Source: Pampus argenteus
Lineage: Eukaryota; Chordata; Actinopteri; Scombriformes; Stromateidae
Direction: 5' to 3'
NCBI GenBank assembly: GCA_036937835.1
Contig: CM072866.1
Span: 18,990,001 to 19,054,000, forward strand
Length of the DNA stretch: 64,000 bases
Shown: positions 25,630 through 36,800 of the stretch, piece by piece
Numbering within the stretch: position 1 is the first letter of the stretch
Layout of the letters: the number at the start of each line of letters is the position of its first letter
Program-made: the position numbers and the translations under genes
Notes under the pieces: generated by a model
Database searches by the model: none
What the model was told of the DNA's origin: nothing
The model's input: the letters and a program-made list of their open reading frames with translations, nothing else

Positions 25630-25781
25630 TGTCGGGGGCTGCGTCCCGCGGCGTGATACTGGCGCTCAGCGGAGGGTGAGACGTCCCCGCGACTCAGTGA
25701 CGCCAGGCCGAGCAGACCCAAGACAGGCAGAGGGAGCACACACAGGAGGAGACGCAGAAAGAGAGCTGCTGTGAAAGCAAG
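25630..25781 (+). promoter_or_regulatory. smad1: Probable smad1 promoter and noncoding first exon
   Basis: A CpG-dense segment (ctgcgtcccgcggcgtg, ggcgctcagcgg) is followed by purine-rich sequence ending GAAAGCAAG|gtactg, a plausible donor at 25782. No ORF is present. It is the nearest promoter-like sequence upstream of the smad1 acceptor at 32753, and SMAD1 genes are known to have 5' noncoding exons. The start site within the block is not defined. Confidence 0.5.
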
Positions 25782-26755
25782 GTACTGTACATTTTTATAG
25801 TTTTTCCCCTATTTTAACATGCTAAATGAAAAGCTTTTTTTTTTAAATCTGTAATGTCACTCTTTGTAGTGTGTACGGCTCTGTTTGTAAGGAAATAGAT
25901 CCCAACGCTTCTCAACTCAACAGTGTGTCAGTTGGCAGTTTCAAACTTTTTTTTTTTCCTTTTACTCACAGAGGTTGCACATTAAGCCACATTTTAGACA
26001 CAGTCACACTTTTAAATTGAATATTTGTGGTGATTTAAAGAAAAAAACAACTATGGTAATATGCAATAATGTAGGTACTGTGTAGCTATTACAGAAAAAC
26101 TGCCAGTTTCCATAGTAACATTGCTGAGGTACTACATTTATGCGTAAAAAATACCACTAATTTGGGTTAGATCACTTTAAAGTAGGTATAACTACAAGCA
26201 CTTGTAAGTGTAAACTTTACAGTGACTTTTCAGCAGGAAATAAAGGTTATTCTGCTGTTATTCAACACATGGTATAGGCCTTAGTTGATTTATGAAGCTG
26301 TGAGATGTGGATTCATAAGTGGTGTTTTGGTGTAATACCCCTTTTCTTCATAATTGATTAATCATTAGGTCTTTAAAATGTCAGAAAATTGTGAAAAAAA
26401 GATATCCAGGGTACTATCACATGAGACAATGTGAGCAGCAGATCTTCATATTTAAGAAGCTGGAGCAAAGTAATGTTGGGAATTTATGCACAAAATTACT
26501 TAAACGATTAACTGATTGCCAAAATAATTGCAGATTAGTTTCTCGTGCATTCAACTAATCGATGAAATGACAAATTATTATTATCACACGCTATAGTTTT
26601 AAGAAAAAAAATAAAAATGTTTGATTATTTTATTGTCTTTTGGCTGATGCAGAATTAATGTGGCTTTTTAAGCTACACCGGTGTGCTTTACATGTCCTGT
26701 GTGTGTTTTAGTTGTGTCAGTGTGTGTTTATGAATTTGTGTGTGTTTGAGTATGT

Positions 26756-26795
26756 GAGACAGGAAGAAAGAGAGAGGGAGAGAGAGAGAGAGGGT
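26756..26795. repeat. GA-rich tract
   Basis: Imperfect GA/GGA purine run in the putative first smad1 intron. Confidence 0.7.
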
Positions 26796-28744
26796 GAGAC
26801 CTACAGCAGCTAAGGCTAGATCTCCTGACATTATTGAAGATGACATATCAGATTACCCAAAGGACAGGAATTTGTCCTTGTCTGTGATTTACCTCGATTG
26901 TTTTATCATCTTGCTTTCGCAGGTTGTGCAGTTTTAAGTTGTGTTGTGAAAATGTAACAAAAAAAGGATTGAAACGGCTAGTTTAGTTTGGCTTCAGGGT
27001 GAAGCCTCTTTAGTAAATTGTAATGCAAATATGTTTCTTCTTTATACTTACAAAGCACTGCATCTACATGTCTCTACATACCTATCAAACATGACAGTGT
27101 TATTACTATCTAACTATCTATCTTGGATCATGACAAAAGCAAAAAAAAAAAAAAACAACGCTAAACTACAAGGTGTAAATATAGGTTAGCTGCATTCCTG
27201 TATCCAAAGAGTCAGTCACAACAGTAGTGAGCAACGTCAAACCCCTCCTGTGTGTCTGTACGGCCTGGACAACATACCCTGCCATGTGTCGGGGTGAAGT
27301 GTCCACCCTAACACAACACTAACCCAACACTGAGTGCCAAGCATGTTTGAGATAGCTGCTTGAACCCCCCATGTGTTTGCTAGTTATGTCTGCAGTCATG
27401 TGTGGACTGGTGTGTCTGGGACACAAAGAATCTGATCCCAGTTCAGCTCTTTAAAGTCATCGCTTGTGCCCTTAAGGACAATACTTAACCACCTACCACA
27501 ATTTGGTGGCTGGAGGGTTTTTCTGGATGTTGCTGCTGTCTGCTGGCTTGAAGCAGTTTGGTGGCTAGATTTCAATCACTTGTATGGCCCATCTTTACCA
27601 GGTCAGGTCTGTGTGTGGCTTGGTGTTTGTGAGGAAAACTGACCCTGATGAGTTTAAGGAGCCTCTCAGGTCAATGTCATGTCTAGTCACTAAGGGCAGC
27701 CCCTCATGTCTGAGAGTGTAGTTATTTCAAGCGTTGCCCTTAGACTGTTGTGTACCGACATTTGCTTGCCACTCGGGCTGGGTATTTAACTAAGTATGTT
27801 ACTGGTACTGTCTGGATTGTCCTTAGTAGATACATACATACCTATATATATAACTGGCATTGGATGCCTGGTCTGATTTATAATCATGTGTAAAAATTAT
27901 ATATATCACATAGTTCTACTTCTAGTTCTTTTAATTTAGGTAAAGTGCTTGTGATTAAACATTTGATATCTTGTTTAATGTTAAACAAAAAGTTTGTACA
28001 AAAATGTTAAATTGGTTATATTTTCAATATAAGTTGTGAAATAAGTGCTTTTTTTGGTGTCAGTACTGAAACACTATATCAATACTAATATAGATAACCA
28101 GTCCTAACGCCCGCTTGTTTATACAGAGATTTCATACACATGGCAAGATAAGAAATTAAGAAAAAAAAATGCAGCAAATAAATAAAACACCAACAAAATA
28201 AGAAACTCATTCACCAGGTTGACTAAATATCGTGGCCTAAAGAAACACACTGCAAAAACAACTGCAGGTTGTACAGACATAACACAAATTGTGGGGCACA
28301 CCAAAAAATGTTTTCTTCTTCATTTCTTGATTTTTGCAGTGATTTGAGCTCTCTCAGACTCCGTAGGTTTGGATGATCCGAGCATCAATTGTTCGTCTAA
28401 AACCATATTACTACAGATGCTACTCTGAGAGTGCATTTATACACTGAGTCTCAAAGCTGCAATGCTGTGATCTGTATTTGTATAAAAGCATATATTGCAT
28501 CCTCATAGTGTCAATATTTACTCAGTAAAGACCCTTGAAGGCACTTAATCGAGAAGTGCTCTGTGAAGAGACAAGATATGAGCGTTCTCCATCTCTTTCT
28601 GAAAAAAACACTCCCTCTGTCTTAGATCTCTGGCTTTGCCGTCACTCTCACTTTCCTCCTCTCTTTTTCTCTCTGCATCATTTCCCTCTCTTCATCCCTT
28701 TTCCTCTTTATCTATCACTCTCTCTCTTCCTGCACTCCTCTGTT

Positions 28745-29215
28745 TATAGCCGGTGACTCCATTGAGCAGGGGCTAATGGAGGCCCCATCCAGGACCCTGC
28801 TGATAAATAATGTAGCTTCTTTATAATGCCCTGTCCCCAGGGAGGGTCCAGAGAGCATCATTACTGCCTCCTCATCCTACACAGCCCAGGCCTAAATTGA
28901 TTAACAGACACTGGAGCGGTGCAAAATGATCCATGGGGCTAGTGTAGTGGCTAACAGCTTGCACCAGGTGGGTCAAACCCTCCGCCTGTCAGTGTCGCAT
29001 GATCCCACTCTGTGCTCCCATTAGCCCCAGTCTCTGTCTGCTGGGATAAGTGATGGCCATAACAAGCTACAGCTAACGCTATAGCGAGAGGGCATTGCTT
29101 GGACTCGGCTGTAGGGAATGTCAGAGTGGTTTTTATGGGGCTGCTGCGTAAATAATGCTGTGTGTGTTTGAGCCTTTATAGGGAGGAGAGCAGCGGCCGA
29201 GGGGACTGCAGGCAT
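28745..29215. promoter_or_regulatory. Candidate conserved noncoding element in smad1 5' intron
   Basis: About 470 bases of balanced base composition, almost free of simple repeats and unlike the AT-rich flanks. It contains several homeobox-type and GATA-type words (for example GATTAACAG, GGGATAAGTGATGG) and E-box CAGGTG. No coding frame is convincing. Function is inferred only from character and position. Confidence 0.35.
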
Positions 29216-31989
29216 CTGTGTGACTCTTCATTGACTGTGTGAGACATGAGGCTCAGAGGTTGATGTCTACTTAAAGATAATTGAACTCACAGTGTGTTTC
29301 TAATCAGAGAAAATACATTGTTAGTAGGAATCAATTAGTGACCAGTGGAGGCTCAACCCTTTTCTCTAATGGAAAGTGCTACAAGCTTGTTGGGTGTGTT
29401 TCTCAATATCTTTTAAATGACCAAATATGGGCCAAAATTTTAAAATGAAGGGTTTTCATTTAGTGGTTTTAATAAGTGTTTAAATAATTGAAAAAAAATT
29501 GTTTATCAAGCAAAAAAGGTGGTTTTGTCGTTGATGAAACAACAAAAATATACAATCAACTGATCATGTAAGTCAGTTATTAAGTAAAAATGCTCAACAC
29601 CAGATAGTTCCACCTTCTCAAATGTGAAGATTGTTTCTGTTTTATATTATTGTAAATCACTTCGTAAACTGTGATTGATGTTTTTTTCAGTGCTTTCTGG
29701 CATTTATAGTCTTTATATTTTGTGTCCCAGACAACTCTAAACACAAACACATAGGGCCATACCTGGCCCTTTAAGCACGTGGTCGCGCCAGCAGACAGAT
29801 ATTACTAACTGTCAGAGTTGTCTAAGAGATACGGTCTCCAGCTGCAGCATAATAACAGCAGAGGATTGTGAAGCTTGCTCCAGATGTTACCGTGCAATAC
29901 TTGTTGGAAACTTCCATCTGAAATAGGTTAGAGGTTGTCTTTCTGCAGCTAGTCCTGAATTTCTGCTGATAATGCTGGCTGAAGCTGGCTAAAGCGGCTC
30001 TGTGGCTGGATGTGGACCAGAAAGACTCCCTGCATGCCTGGGTGGTGACCCTGCTACCAAGATGATATTGCTGGTTCTGCCTCTTGAACTTGTTGTATTG
30101 TTATGCTTGGTGCTCAGGTCTAAAGTACGTCTTTTCCTGTCTGTGAAGATGTGTTGTGTCCGTTTTAAATCAGGCGCCGACAAGGTCATAATGTAGCGTG
30201 ATACATCCGCTTTCGCAGATGTCTAAGTAATGTTGTCATTATAGCAAAAATGCCAAAAATGTCATTGTTCCAGCTTCTCCAATATGAAGGTTTGCTGCTT
30301 TTTCTTGTCTGAGCAGACTAAATATCTTTTGGTTTTGGTTTCAGTTGTTTGGACAATTGAAGCATTTTAAATCCATCACTTTGGGCACTTAATGGTCCTT
30401 TTTCATTATTTTGTGATGTTGTTATATCCTTGTATCTATCATTGTATACACCAAACTATGAATCAATGAATTGAGAAAATAATCACCAGAATATTTGAAA
30501 ATGAAACAAAAAAATACAATGATGTGATAATCTTGTTTACTTTTACACTGTAATGACATAGTTCCTGGTTTGAACAAAACATTGCAAATGTATGCTATTT
30601 AATTTAGGCTAAGGTCTTATATGATATGTAACACTGAAAACTTTTTAATCAATGCTCAATGCTTCATTACAAATAGAAGAGTAATTATAGTGTAGAGAGA
30701 AGAAGAAAGGAAGATAAAAGTCAGGCAGGGGTGGTCAGTTTAGGAAATCCTCTTTTTCCTCTCACATCCTGCACCTGTGAAAAAACCTGCAGGTTTTAGC
30801 AAAGAGAAGTGATGTCGCTGCTGTGCTGGCAATGACAGATATGAATACATAAATATGCAGCGTGTTTCCTGTTGCTCTGATGGTGGACAGCAGTACTCTT
30901 AAGGTGTTCTTATGGGTTTTTTTTATCATAGTGTGGTATTGAGATATGTTTTCTTTTCATCTTACACAAACACTCACATGCACACCCCATAGACACACCC
31001 TAGTCCGCCTGTATGTCCCCTCCCTCTTGTTAGAAGTTCTGCGTCACTTTTTAGATGAGCCAATGTGATTCAGGGGCCAAGCTAAGTATAGGTGCAAGTT
31101 GCTGCTTTCCTGTCAGTGTGGTTGGCAATAGTAAGTGGCTTCCACAACACACACACGCGTTGTAAACAGCACCTGTTCTCATCAAACTTCCCTGCCTGTT
31201 TGTCAGTATGATGTAGCATACACATGCAGTAGCTGACAAAGATAGAAATCACTATTCATCCCTTAATCTAAAGGGCCAAGAATAACTCCCGAACAGTCTT
31301 AATGATGTATTTGTTCCTGCTTGTAGAAAATCCAATATACTGCAGGCTTTCTTGACAGAGACTGATGCACCCTCACCTGTGAATCCTGACATGCTGTTTA
31401 TTCGATTTTGGCTTTGCATCTGCACATTTATGCGCAGCCAAACCCCAACCATAACTACGTTTTTATCTCCCTAATTGCATTCAGGAAAAACTTGAAAAGA
31501 AAATAGAACTAGGAGAGCTCAATGCCCTGTTGTTTTCCCTTTTAAAAGCTAGAATGCTTGCGCCTCCTGGCAACTGAATTGCTCCTGTGGGACCCGGGTG
31601 AATGGGCACATTTATCCTGGGGTCCACACGCATTTCCTTTTTATTGTCCCGCATGTTGCCAGATTCCTGCCCCAAATCAGTGTCTGTTGGTTGGTAATGT
31701 TGAAGCTTTGGAGAACATTTGCCTCAGCGGGCTACTCATTGAAAGTCTCCTTCCTCTCAAAACTGAAAGACAGCCTTTTTTTCAAATCTCATATATATTC
31801 AGAGCTGTCAGGAAAACTCTTTCTCTGCTCTAACTGCTACCAACGCATGTGTGTGAAAGAGAGCAATGAAAGAAATTTTAAATCTCTTTTTCTTTTCATT
31901 CTGTAGTTGACTCGGTTTAAAATAAGGGGTGGGTGATATGGATAAAATATCATGTGTGTGTAACTCAATATTGCAATATCAATTGTTGA

Positions 31990-32235
31990 GGCTTTGGAGG
32001 TGAAACGGGTATCCATTGATTGCAAGGCTGGTGGTTTGATCCCCGGTCCCCCTGTCCATATGTCAAAGTGTCCTTGGGCAAGACACTGAACCCCAAATTG
32101 CTCCCAATGGCCAGGTCAGCGCCTTGCATGACAACTCCACTGCCATTGGTGTATGAGTGTGTGTTTCAATGGCTAAATGAGAGGCAAATAGTAAAGCACT
32201 TTGTCTTATAAGGTATATAGTAATTGTCCCATTAA
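31990..32235 (+). repeat. Degraded tRNA-derived SINE-like repeat
   Basis: Contains 'ggtttgatcccc', close to a polymerase III box B, followed by 'catatgtcaaagtgtccttgggcaagacactgaaccccaaattgctccc', a signature of a very common teleost interspersed repeat, and ends in 'gtaaagcactttgtctta...ggtatatagtaa', like the usual 'taaagcgctttgg...tatataa' tail. Lies in the smad1 5' intron. Confidence 0.75.
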
Positions 32236-32753
32236 TCAATGATAAAAAAAAAATGTTTAGAAGCAGTTCTGTTGGATTAATAGAGCTGTTAAAAATTCTG
32301 CAAAGTGAATCAGGTGTTGAACATGAAGGCCAAATTCCTCAACAGTCTATAGGTTGTGTAGGCAGTATGCAAAGTCCTTTGCTGTAAATGGCATTAGTGA
32401 GTGGTGGTAATGCGACAAGCCATACAGACAGGAAGCTATCTGGAGAATGTCTGGTTGGGGCTGATGTTCACAGGAGGGCGTTGTGACTCCTCCAGTTTCC
32501 CAGAAGCTATGACAGACATAGCCATGACAGTTATAATGGTGACATCATTAGCCTATCAGTGGTTCCACCAGGTAAGACATCACTGCTCTTGAAGCAAAAC
32601 GCGGGTTGGGAACAAGTTTCTATTCACCATAATTGCTACAACTTTTTGAGAGAAAGGACGCAGCAAGCCAAACTGATATGAAAAGTGTGTTTGAAATCTC
32701 TGATGGAGACATTTTAACTCATTGAAGCTAATCTTCTTATTCTTTTCTTCTAG

Positions 32754-32928
32754 TGGAAGACCTGATCTGATGTGCTGGAAGCTGATGAATATCTGAAACT
32801 CCAAAAAGACAAATAGACACTCAAATAATATTTTACACTTTTGTCCCCTGAAACTGGACTGTCCTCCACCTGCTGTTCTAACCTATTTTTGAACTGAAAG
32901 GAGAGGGGAGGAGGGCGGCTTGTCCATC
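32754..32928 (+). other. smad1: smad1 5' UTR part of first coding exon
   Basis: Begins after the acceptor tcttttcttctag and runs to the ATG at 32929. It contains one upstream ATG at 32770 that opens an eight-codon frame ending at 32796, well before the main start. Confidence 0.7.
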
Positions 32929-33328
32929 ATGAACGTCACCTCGCTCTTCTCCTTCACCAGCCCGGCAGTTAAACGGCTACTGGGTTGGAAGCAGGGGGAC
33001 GAGGAAGAGAAATGGGCGGAAAAGGCAGTGGATGCTCTGGTTAAGAAACTGAAAAAGAAGAAGGGAGCCATGGAGGAACTGGAGAGGGCTCTCAGCTGCC
33101 CGGGTCAGCCCAGTAACTGTGTGACAATCCCCCGTTCCCTGGATGGACGGCTGCAGGTGTCCCACAGGAAAGGTCTGCCACATGTCATTTATTGTCGGGT
33201 GTGGCGCTGGCCTGACTTGCAGTCCCACCATGAGCTGAAGGCCCTGGAGTGCTGCGAGTACCCGTTTGGCTCCAAACAGAAGGATGTCTGTATCAACCCC
33301 TACCACTACAAACGCGTGGACAGTCCAG
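32929..33328 (+). CDS. smad1: smad1 coding exon 1: MH1 domain
   Basis: Encodes residues 1-133, including the DNA-binding hairpin region (SLDGRLQVSHRKGLPHVIYCR) and zinc-binding Cys/His of MH1, ending HYKRVDSP before G|gtgagt. Confidence 0.97.
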
Positions 33329-33807
33329 GTGAGTGATATCTTCCTGAAATAATTAGGAGTGCACCAATCCCACATGCCAGATTAGATTCTCTGACACTCA
33401 GTAACTGTATTAACCCAAAGTTGAGGTTGAGTTGAGTTTTAGAAATTGAAAAAGTTGGATTTGTGCAGCCTTAAGAGTATTAGTCCTTCCCTGAAATACC
33501 TCTTTTCCTTTGTTAAATCCTTCCGCAAATGTTCACTTGTTTTGCTCTACTCCTCCATTTCTTATCTTGCTGTTGTCCATCTGTTTAAAACCTCCACACA
33601 CATTTGATTCACAAGATATATTTGAGAAATTTGACCTAACCAGGAGAGGATGTTAAATCCAGGGTCAAGAGATTTTAGTGAACTGCTTCCCGTAGTGTAG
33701 ATGCAAGACAAATCAAACGCTATTTGGCCTCACACTAAACATAAAACGAGGGTCAGCTGACATGATAGAAACAGCTGTGTGCCGGGTGCTAGAGTAAAGG
33801 GCCAAGC

Positions 33808-33844
<37 letters not shown>

Positions 33845-36800
33845 AAGCAGGAAATTCCATCTGGGGGAGAATGAGGGCTTTGTTTTGGGCATGCTCTGTA
33901 CTGCTGGCTTTTTTTTAAACATTTGTGCACACATTTACCACATTCAGACACACACACTCTCACGCATGTTATGAAAAGAGGCACACACACCCATGACCAC
34001 ACGCACAGTTTCTCTGGAACAGGAAGCCAGTCACCCACACACAATGTGAGGAAAGAGTTGTTGCCTGCCTTGCACACTTTTTGTTTTAGCAGCGGGTGGA
34101 AGACTGAAGGCTAAGGTGATTCAACCCCAGAGCACCTGTTTATCCAAACTATCCCACCTCACTACTCCCCTAACACTACACACACACACACACACACATA
34201 TATCTGTCAGTCTCCCTTCACTATTCCACCACCACAGCTGTCTGCCTGCTCCACATATAATCTTTGCTACTAAACTGCTACACTGATGCATTGGCCTGCT
34301 GCGGCACACATGGGCTACCTGCAGGAACACTGACAGCAGCGCGGGCCCGTCTAAAATTTTAGCACAAGCTTTATTTATCTGGGCAGGTATTTATAGACAC
34401 AAGTGGAGCGTATCTCTGTGGTTTGTATGTACTGCACCTGAATAGCCCTCACATCAGCCAGGATATTTACCGCAGGTGATGAATTCCTTAAGAATGTCTC
34501 ACCTCAAAATGTCTTTTCAGAGCAGAAATCTGAGAGACTGGTCCAAATACTGCTGGCTAAGACCAACAGGCTGGAAGCTGACATTTGAAAAATGCAGGGA
34601 CATCTGTGCTCTGAACGTAGAGAGTGCCAGAAAGAGATTTCTGTATTATACTACAGTCAAAGAACTCAGACCTTATTGAGTTTTTATCTTTACGTTTGCA
34701 TGCATGTGTAGTAGTGAAAAGTTTTATTTGATCAACAAAAAGAAAAACAATCACTTAAGTTACATGATCCTTGAAACAATGAGAAAAAGATAGTCAAGAT
34801 AATATGTAAGAAACAAGAATCAAAAGGTTAAAATTTGAAATAAAACTAAACTAAAGACAGATAAACAGGAGAATAAAAGTTACAGTGCAGTGTGAGATAT
34901 TAATCAAAAGCCTCAAATTTGATTTAATAAAAGGCAGCAGCAAACAGAAAAGTCTTGAGTTTCCATTTAAAAGAACTGAGAGTTGCAACAGACTTCAAGT
35001 TTTCTTGGAGTTTATTTACGTTTCAGCTGAAAGGATTGGTTTGGAGAGTTTATGAGGCATTGATGCACCATTTTTATATCTGTCTTTGTCCTCAGTGCTA
35101 CCCCCTGTGTTGGTACCAAGGAACAGCGAGTTTAATGCCAAGCATACAATGTTGCCTCGCTTCCGCAATCCTCTACAACAGAACGAGCCGCACATGCCCC
35201 AGAATGCCACCTTCCCAGAATCCTTTCCTCAGGCCAACACAATGCCTTTCCCTCATTCGCCGGGAAACAGCTACCCAAACTCACCGGGAAGCGGCAGCAG
35301 CGCCACCTTCCCTCACTCACCATCCAGCTCCGAGCCCAGCAGTCCATTCCAGATGCCAGGTAAGATCTGTAGTTTTTATCTTCCGCTTCTCTGCTCTTCC
35401 TCCATACTGAACTACAACAACTAACTCCTGTGCTCTTTGTTCTGCCGCCTTCCTGATGCAGAGACTCCCCCTCCTGCCTACATGCCCCCAGAGGAGCAGA
35501 TGACTCAAGATTGCCCCCAGCCAATGGACACCAACCTCATGGCACCAACCTTGCCCCTAGAGAGTAACAACCGGGCAGGTAACCATGGCAGTAACTATCT
35601 TAAATACACAAATGTCTATGTTCACAGTGATATCATCCACATAAAGCTGTCTGCACCTGCTCTCCTTGATCTGCAAGTGCAAAGATTCCTCTCAGGGGTT
35701 TTTTCTCTTGTGGTCAAACTCCAAATACAGTAAAAGAAAAACCTCAGTTGGGTTGGTATCCCATATCCTGTCAGATAAAACCTGAACATTGTGTGGAAAG
35801 GGTCTACTACTAGTTTACAGTGAGGCTCTGTTGAAGCGAGCCCAGGGGAAGCTCAAAGCCTCCGCAAATTAAGCCAGGCCTCAGAACAGTTTTATGAGGC
35901 CTATAAAAGCCGGGGCTTATGTCATCTCTGCTGGTGGTAATGACTTGAAACTCGTTAACGATAAGATTCACTAATTACCTCCAAATTTCAGAACTGAAAT
36001 GCGGTACAATAATTGCTGCTATCTCGACTCTGTGGTTTTGCCTTTATTGTGCCAGACAGACACATCTGAACCCTGCATTCATGAATTTGTAATAGATGCT
36101 ACAATGGAGATGTATTAGACTCAAGAGCCATCTGATTTGAAGGAAAATTCTGTAATTCTAGTAGTGTTGGCCATAAGTTCTGTCAGTAATAATAAAAATG
36201 TGGTCACCTTTGAGTGAGGTTTCAAACAAAAGCCCACATTAGCCAAACATGCAGTATTTCCAAGAGAAAACAATCACAAATACTCACTGTTTATGCAAAG
36301 CATAACCGTTGTAAGCATCAGTCACAGTTTACAGACCGACTTCCTGGTTCAACTTTGATCTGTGCACAGTTTTCATGTGTAATGAGGGATTATTACCGAC
36401 ATTTCGAGTGTGCTCACTTTAAGGTTTTCATAAATTAATTTACGTAAGTTCAGAGCAATTCAGAGCAATGTTTACTTTCCTCACGACAGTATGCATGTCT
36501 ATGAGTTCTGAGCAGCGCAATCAATCAGTGATTTTCCCTCCTCCAGAATAATTTTAGAGGCCAAAAGTTTTAAACTATTAGTATTATAAAATAAAATAAA
36601 AATACTACAAAAATCAACAACCTTGTTTAGAACATTTGTGTTTTTCCTCATTTTATACTCTGGTAATCATCTTACGATCCCTTGTTAGGGGCCAGATTCC
36701 CAGAGTGGGAACGTTTCTCGTTTAGATAATTTGGTTAAACTGTTGGCATGTTTACATCCTGTCTGATTGTCCTGCTCGTCCGTATTTCTGTCTCCGGCAG

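Noticed and set aside
32920..32928. Upstream TTG as an alternative smad1 start
   Set aside because: It would add three residues through a non-ATG start. The family N-terminus begins exactly at the ATG at 32929.
33730..34077. 115-codon minus-strand frame antisense to a smad1 intron
   Set aside because: Built around a CA/TG repeat with poly-Thr-His; low complexity only.
35132..35524. 130-codon minus-strand frame overlapping smad1 exons 2 and 3
   Set aside because: Shadow of the constrained smad1 coding sequence on the opposite strand, crossing an intron.
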